Origin: an uncultured Victivallales bacterium
GTDB lineage: Bacteria > Verrucomicrobiota > Lentisphaeria > Oligosphaerales > JAFGRS01
Assembly (NCBI GenBank): GCA_903834675.1
Contig: CAILKC010000166.1
Span: 1-18,968 of the forward strand
Direction: 5' to 3'
DNA length: 18,968 bases
The position numbers were made by a program, and so were the translations under genes. Below, piece after piece: positions 16,189-18,968 of the stretch (the stretch's first letter is position 1; each line of letters starts with the position of its first letter). Under the pieces are notes generated by a model. That model was not told the origin of the DNA. It saw nothing but the letters and a program-made list of their open reading frames with translations, and searched no databases.

Positions 16189-16782
16189 ATGACGATGACT
16201 GAAACCAGGGAACTGCTGCGTCTCTAATCCTAGCCGGATCTGCAGGGGCGCTCGGAAACTGTGCAGCGCTTCGCATGGGCCGCCCTTGGCTGCTGCGCCG
16301 GCCGCGGGGAGATCCACTCGCAGCCGGGCCGTCCGCTGCTCCTCTGTCTGGCACGGGACATCGAGCTGGCGGCGGGCCTCGACGACCTGGCCGAAGAGTA
16401 CGGGCTCCATCTCCTCCAGAGCCACAGCGCCATCGATCTGATCGCGATTCCCGCGGTTGCGCAGGTGGTCGATCTGGCTGCCTGTCGCCCTGATGAGTGG
16501 GCGGTTTTCCGGGGTTACCTGGAGGAGCTGGTAGCCCTTGTCCCGGACCTCCCCCCGGACCCGGAGCTGATGGCGCCGGACGAGCCCCCGCTCCTGCTGC
16601 TGAACAACGCTCTGTTGGCCTTGGTGATGCGGGGTTCGGGTGCAGAATGCCGCGTCCAAGTGATGCAACGGGGCGCTAACGCTTCGCAGAGTCGGACGAC
16701 GCCTCAGAACTCCCGCCTGCCGTGGTGCAGCCAGATCTCGTCGAGAACCAGCCCTCACCTCTCTAACCTGCCCTATTCATGA
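16189..16782 (+). pseudogene. probable decayed hypothetical gene
   Basis: An ATG at 16189 is preceded by AAGGAAGGG, a strong ribosome site, but the frame meets TAA at 16225 and TAG at 16231 after only 12 codons. The same frame is then open from 16234 to the TGA at 16780-16782. From about 16300 to 16640 it shows coding-like composition, with GC-rich third positions and a helical, Leu/Asp/Glu-rich sequence (for example LARDIELAAGLDDLAEE). After the VMRG near 16635 the sequence loses this character. I recognise no family. It could also be translated from the GTG at 16261 as a short hypothetical protein, or the stops could be sequencing errors. Confidence 0.4.
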
Positions 16783-16794
16783 ATGGCCATTTCA

Positions 16795-17069
16795 ACCACA
16801 AAGAGCACCAAGAAGAGGTCAGGGCCATTCAATTCTCCCTTCTGTCAACCACAGAGAGCACCGAGAGCACAGAGAGTAACGCACTGGCAAAGAGTAAGTT
16901 ATACATATATGATCCAGCCTCTATGGCCACCCTCTGTGACCTCTGTGTCCTCTGTGGTGCAAGAGTCGAGTGTAACAGAATCGAATGGCCCTAAAGAAGA
17001 GGTAAAACGGCGAGAATCGTGCCACCATTTGCCCTGCATTATCTTGGTGATCTTCGTGTTCGTCGTGGT
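16795..17069. repeat. nested inverted-repeat element
   Basis: Three pairs of arms are nested. The outer pair is ACCACAAAGAGCACCAAGAA (16795-16814, plus two bases) against 17042-17069 (imperfect). The middle pair is AGGGCCATTCAATTCT (16821-16836) against AGAATCGAATGGCCCT (16977-16992), 15 of 16 matching. The inner pair is the ACCACAGAGAGCACCGAGAG run (16848-16876) against CTCTGTGACCTCTGTGTCCT plus CTGTGGT (16932-16958). The central loop (about 16877-16931) is AT-rich. Frames across it give low-complexity peptides of the TTESTESTE and NHKEHQE kind, which are not real proteins. It resembles dispersed palindromic intergenic repeats. Confidence 0.8.
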
Positions 17070-17215
17070 GAATAATCCAGGCTAAAGGTAACCCCATGAC
17101 AACCTGAACGCCCGAGTTGGGGACGGGTTGGATTCCATCTGCCCGTCCATGACGAGCGAGATGACTCCTGGCGGGCGGGCGTTCACGCCACGGGAGGGAT
17201 GGCATTCCGTAACAC

Positions 17216-17249
17216 AAACGCCAGAGGCTTCCGTAAACCTCTGGCGTTT
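17216..17249 (-). terminator. hairpin terminator downstream of tRNA-Ser
   Basis: AAACGCCAGAGG (17216-17227) and CCTCTGGCGTTT (17238-17249) are perfectly complementary 12-bp arms with a 10-nt loop. On the - strand it begins 17 bp after the tRNA 3' end and is followed by a T-rich TTTGTGTT, so it fits a rho-independent terminator for the tRNA. Confidence 0.65.
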
Positions 17250-17265
17250 GAGCAGTTACAGACAC

Positions 17266-17355
17266 TGGCGGAGAGGGAGGGATTCGAACCCTCGGATCGG
17301 CAAGCCGATCAACGGTTTTCGAGACCGCCGCCTTCGACCACTCAGCCACCTCTCC
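17266..17355 (-). tRNA. tRNA-Ser (anticodon CGA)
   Basis: The complement folds as a class II tRNA. The acceptor stem is GGAGAGG/CCTCTCC with G discriminator and encoded CCA. The D arm contains GGCTGAGTGGTCGAAGGC. The anticodon stem is CGGT/ACCG with loop CTCGAAA, giving anticodon CGA for UCG codons. The variable arm is long (GATCGGCTTGCCGATC) and the T arm contains GGGTTCGAATCCC. The extra arm and identity elements agree with serine. No promoter is assigned with confidence. Confidence 0.96.
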
Positions 17356-18121
17356 GCATAAGAGGATACTAACAGGCTACTTACGGAACCTATAGTGCCT
17401 TCGTCGCGACCACAGAATGGTGCCACTGTCCGGAAATAGTGCCACTGTACGGGGGTACAGTTCGCACCCATCGGGGCACCCTGTTGGCTGTGTTTCGACC
17501 GATCACCATGCGACTCCGTCGTGGTCTGGACCGGTACAAGACCGGTCGGCTCAAAGAGCAGATAGTATAGCCCGCAGCCCAGCAGTTTCCACGTCGTAAG
17601 CCTGCGGACTTGCAGCGCTTCCCTTCCCTCGCCAATCGAGGCCGCTGGTCACGCCGTCACCGACCTTCCGCGCTTCTTCACACGGCTGCCCGGCGGCGCC
17701 GCTGGCGACCCTGCGTCATCCTGGTACCACTTTCCCCCCGAGCGTTAGCGCCCCTCAGGCGACCCTTGGGCGAAAGACCTGGGTTTGGCTGTCCATGCCC
17801 GGAAAGCGTTGCTCCTGCGGCGCATTCTTCTACCCCGTTGCCCCAGCATCTGCGCCACGGTCTCATGGATTCAGCACCGTCGTACCGGTTCTTGGGCATC
17901 CGGCTCCGCTTCTCAGCCAACGATCCCACCGCCTCGAGCCCGCATTCAGTCTTGAAACGCCCTGCGAACGCCAGGACATTGCCCCAGTTCACGCTTGTGT
18001 GCGTGGGGGGGGTGGAGCATCCGCAGGGCTTGTGCCCAGCCCGTTACTCTCGTACCTTAGGTGCGTCCCGGCAGACGGTATGCGAGAGGAACAACCAGTC
18101 CGCTGCCGGGCAGGCAGAAGC
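17356..18121. other. gene-poor stretch between tRNA-Ser and HD-domain gene
   Basis: Several overlapping frames occur on both strands (for example 17678-17992 minus and 17610-18125 plus), but none shows a family motif, a ribosome site or normal composition. A -10-like TATACT sits on the - strand around 17565-17570 without a good -35. A run of eight G occurs near 18005. The repeats at 17420-17461 are listed separately. Confidence 0.4.
17420..17461. repeat. short direct repeats plus palindrome, possible insertion-sequence end
   Basis: GTGCCACTGT occurs at 17420-17429 and 17439-17448, a 19-bp period, with TCCGGAAATA between. It overlaps the perfect hairpin ACTGTAC-GGGG-GTACAGT (17444-17461). Repeated GTGGCAC-type motifs with TCCGGA spacing are reminiscent of IS21-like element ends. 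That is a recollection of style, not a match, and no transposase lies beside it. Confidence 0.45.
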
Positions 18122-18619
18122 ATGAGCCATTCCCGCAGATGCGATTTCGCGAAGCTTCAGGAGGCCATCAGCAGGCAGTTCCAGGTGGGTTCATGCTCCA
18201 TCCATGGCCTCTCTCACTGGCGACGGGTTGAGCGCAATGGACTCTGGCTCGCGGCGCGTACTGGCGCCGATGCGTTGGTGACCCGGTTGTTTGCGTTGCT
18301 CCACGATTCCAGGCGCATGGATGACTTCACTGACCCGGGCCATGGACGCAGAGGCGCGGAGTACGCAAGGAGTCTTCGCGGAAAGCTCTTTGACCTGGAT
18401 GACAGCTCCTTCGACGCGCTGGCCTATGCCTGCACGTGGCATACGGACGGGGGCACCTCAGAAGACATAACGATTGGGACTTGCTGGGACTCGGACAGGC
18501 TGGACTTAGGGAGGGCTGGGATCATCGCTTCTGAAGGCTTCATGAGCACTAGTGCCGGGAAGGAAGCTGCCATCGCAGGGCTCTTCGACTCGTTTCTGAC
18601 GGGCGGCCAGGAAGTCTGA
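18122..18619 (+). CDS. small HD-domain phosphohydrolase-like protein
   Basis: This 165-residue cytoplasmic protein has the spaced metal-ligand pattern of the HD superfamily. SIHGLSHWRRVERNG carries H28 and H32, LLHDSRR holds the HD pair H61-D62, HGRRGAEYA (H74) and CTWHTDG (H107) follow, and a final Asp lies in CWDSDRLDLGR (D123 or D125). The family hydrolyses phosphate esters or nucleotides, but the substrate here is unknown. I start at the ATG at 18122. The frame is open to 17795, yet the sequence before 18122 lacks homology and coding character. The ribosome site is weak (GGCAGGCAGAAGC). It stands alone, between a gene-poor region and a transposase remnant. Confidence 0.75.
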   Translation: MSHSRRCDFAKLQEAISRQFQVGSCSIHGLSHWRRVERNGLWLAARTGADALVTRLFALLHDSRRMDDFTDPGHGRRGAEYARSLRGKLFDLDDSSFDALAYACTWHTDGGTSEDITIGTCWDSDRLDLGRAGIIASEGFMSTSAGKEAAIAGLFDSFLTGGQEV

Positions 18620-18806
18620 CGAAGTGGTCCTTGATCCGACACGCTGCTGAAGGACCGATTCGGGATAGGCCTTGGAGGGGGGGCAACGTGATGGATTCCT
18701 GGCTCCGGCGGTCCCCGCCGTATTCCCTCGCGCCAGACGGGCGCCAGGCGTGGAGCAGCGGTCGGCTCGACCGTCCTAATCCTAAAATAGTCCATTGCGA
18801 TGGTAG

Positions 18807-18968
18807 CTATTCGGGAAGGGGGACGCCGACAGCGGCCATGATGTCGCGGTTGCGCTTGGTTATCTCAAGGAGGTGACGGGTTCCGCTGGCCATTCGCACG
18901 CTCTTGATCTTGCGCATGTGGGCGATGAACTGCACCACGCTCATCTGGCGCAGTAGGCCGGCCTTACC
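18807..18968 (-). CDS. C-terminal end of a putative transposase, cut by window edge
   Basis: The - strand is open from the right edge to a TAG (complement of 18807-18809), giving 53 residues. The chain includes FIAHMRKIKSVRMASG and ends HLLEITKRNRDIMAAVGVPLPE. The closing pattern, a basic helix then a short hydrophobic stretch ending in -GVPLPE, resembles the C-termini of IS4/IS1634-type DDE transposases. The catalytic part would lie beyond the window, so the family is tentative. The frame has no start within the window. No terminal inverted repeat is confirmed downstream of its stop. Confidence 0.5.
   Translation of the reverse strand, partial: GKAGLLRQMSVVQFIAHMRKIKSVRMASGTRHLLEITKRNRDIMAAVGVPLPE

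Noticed and set aside
16138..16758. 206-codon - strand frame
   Set aside because: The + strand frame over the same bases has the more coding-like composition; this frame is Arg/Gln-rich without motifs.
16779..17085. small frames with TTESTESTE-like peptides
   Set aside because: They are translations of the palindromic DNA repeat, not proteins.
17795..18121. N-terminal extension of the HD-domain protein
   Set aside because: Sequence before 18122 lacks domain character and includes a G-run; the HD domain is complete without it.

Overview
The window is GC-rich bacterial chromosome with a few AT-rich islands. It probably comes from a member of the Planctomycetota/Verrucomicrobiota-Lentisphaerota-Kiritimatiellota group or a similar lineage such as Hydrogenedentota. 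This is inferred from gene content: a single-domain pseudopilin with a [19 protein letters not shown] leader and a WDGH tail, a GH109-like Gfo/Idh/MocA protein, a neutral-ceramidase-like protein and a large GH106-like glycosidase. No rRNA or other marker allows a firm assignment.

Left part (1-8382), all on the + strand: the 3' part of serA (phosphoglycerate dehydrogenase), a 3-isopropylmalate-dehydrogenase-type enzyme (leuB), a secreted protein made of ten Sel1 repeats, then panB-panC followed by a membrane hybrid histidine kinase. panB, panC and the kinase are joined by two successive 4-bp ATGA overlaps. This makes a housekeeping amino-acid and pantothenate biosynthesis block with a signalling gene attached.

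Middle (8383-9364): no intact gene. It holds a second, truncated copy of the 3' end of the neighbouring glycosidase gene (8445-8627). Next comes an AT-rich patch with a 172-bp tandem duplication (8626-8969), each copy starting with two 30-bp units. An inverted copy of that unit lies at 9148-9170 and a long imperfect hairpin at 9202-9275. It looks like the scar of a small mobile or repetitive element inserted into a decayed glycosidase paralogue.

Right-centre (9365-15459), all on the - strand: pseudopilin, ceramidase-like protein, GH109-like Gfo/Idh/MocA protein and GH106-like glycosidase, in transcription order. It reads as a small glycan- or glycolipid-processing locus. The three enzyme products have no visible signal peptide.

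Right part (15460-18968): mostly gene-poor. It contains a GC-rich stretch without a convincing gene, a probably decayed hypothetical gene, a nested inverted-repeat element (16795-17069), a tRNA-Ser(CGA) on the - strand with a terminator-like hairpin, a repeat cluster that could be an insertion-sequence end, a small HD-domain phosphohydrolase, and the C-terminal end of a putative transposase leaving the window. No complete new defence or mobile system is evident. The least explained DNA is the 8445-9335 repeat island and the 16795-17069 nested inverted repeat.
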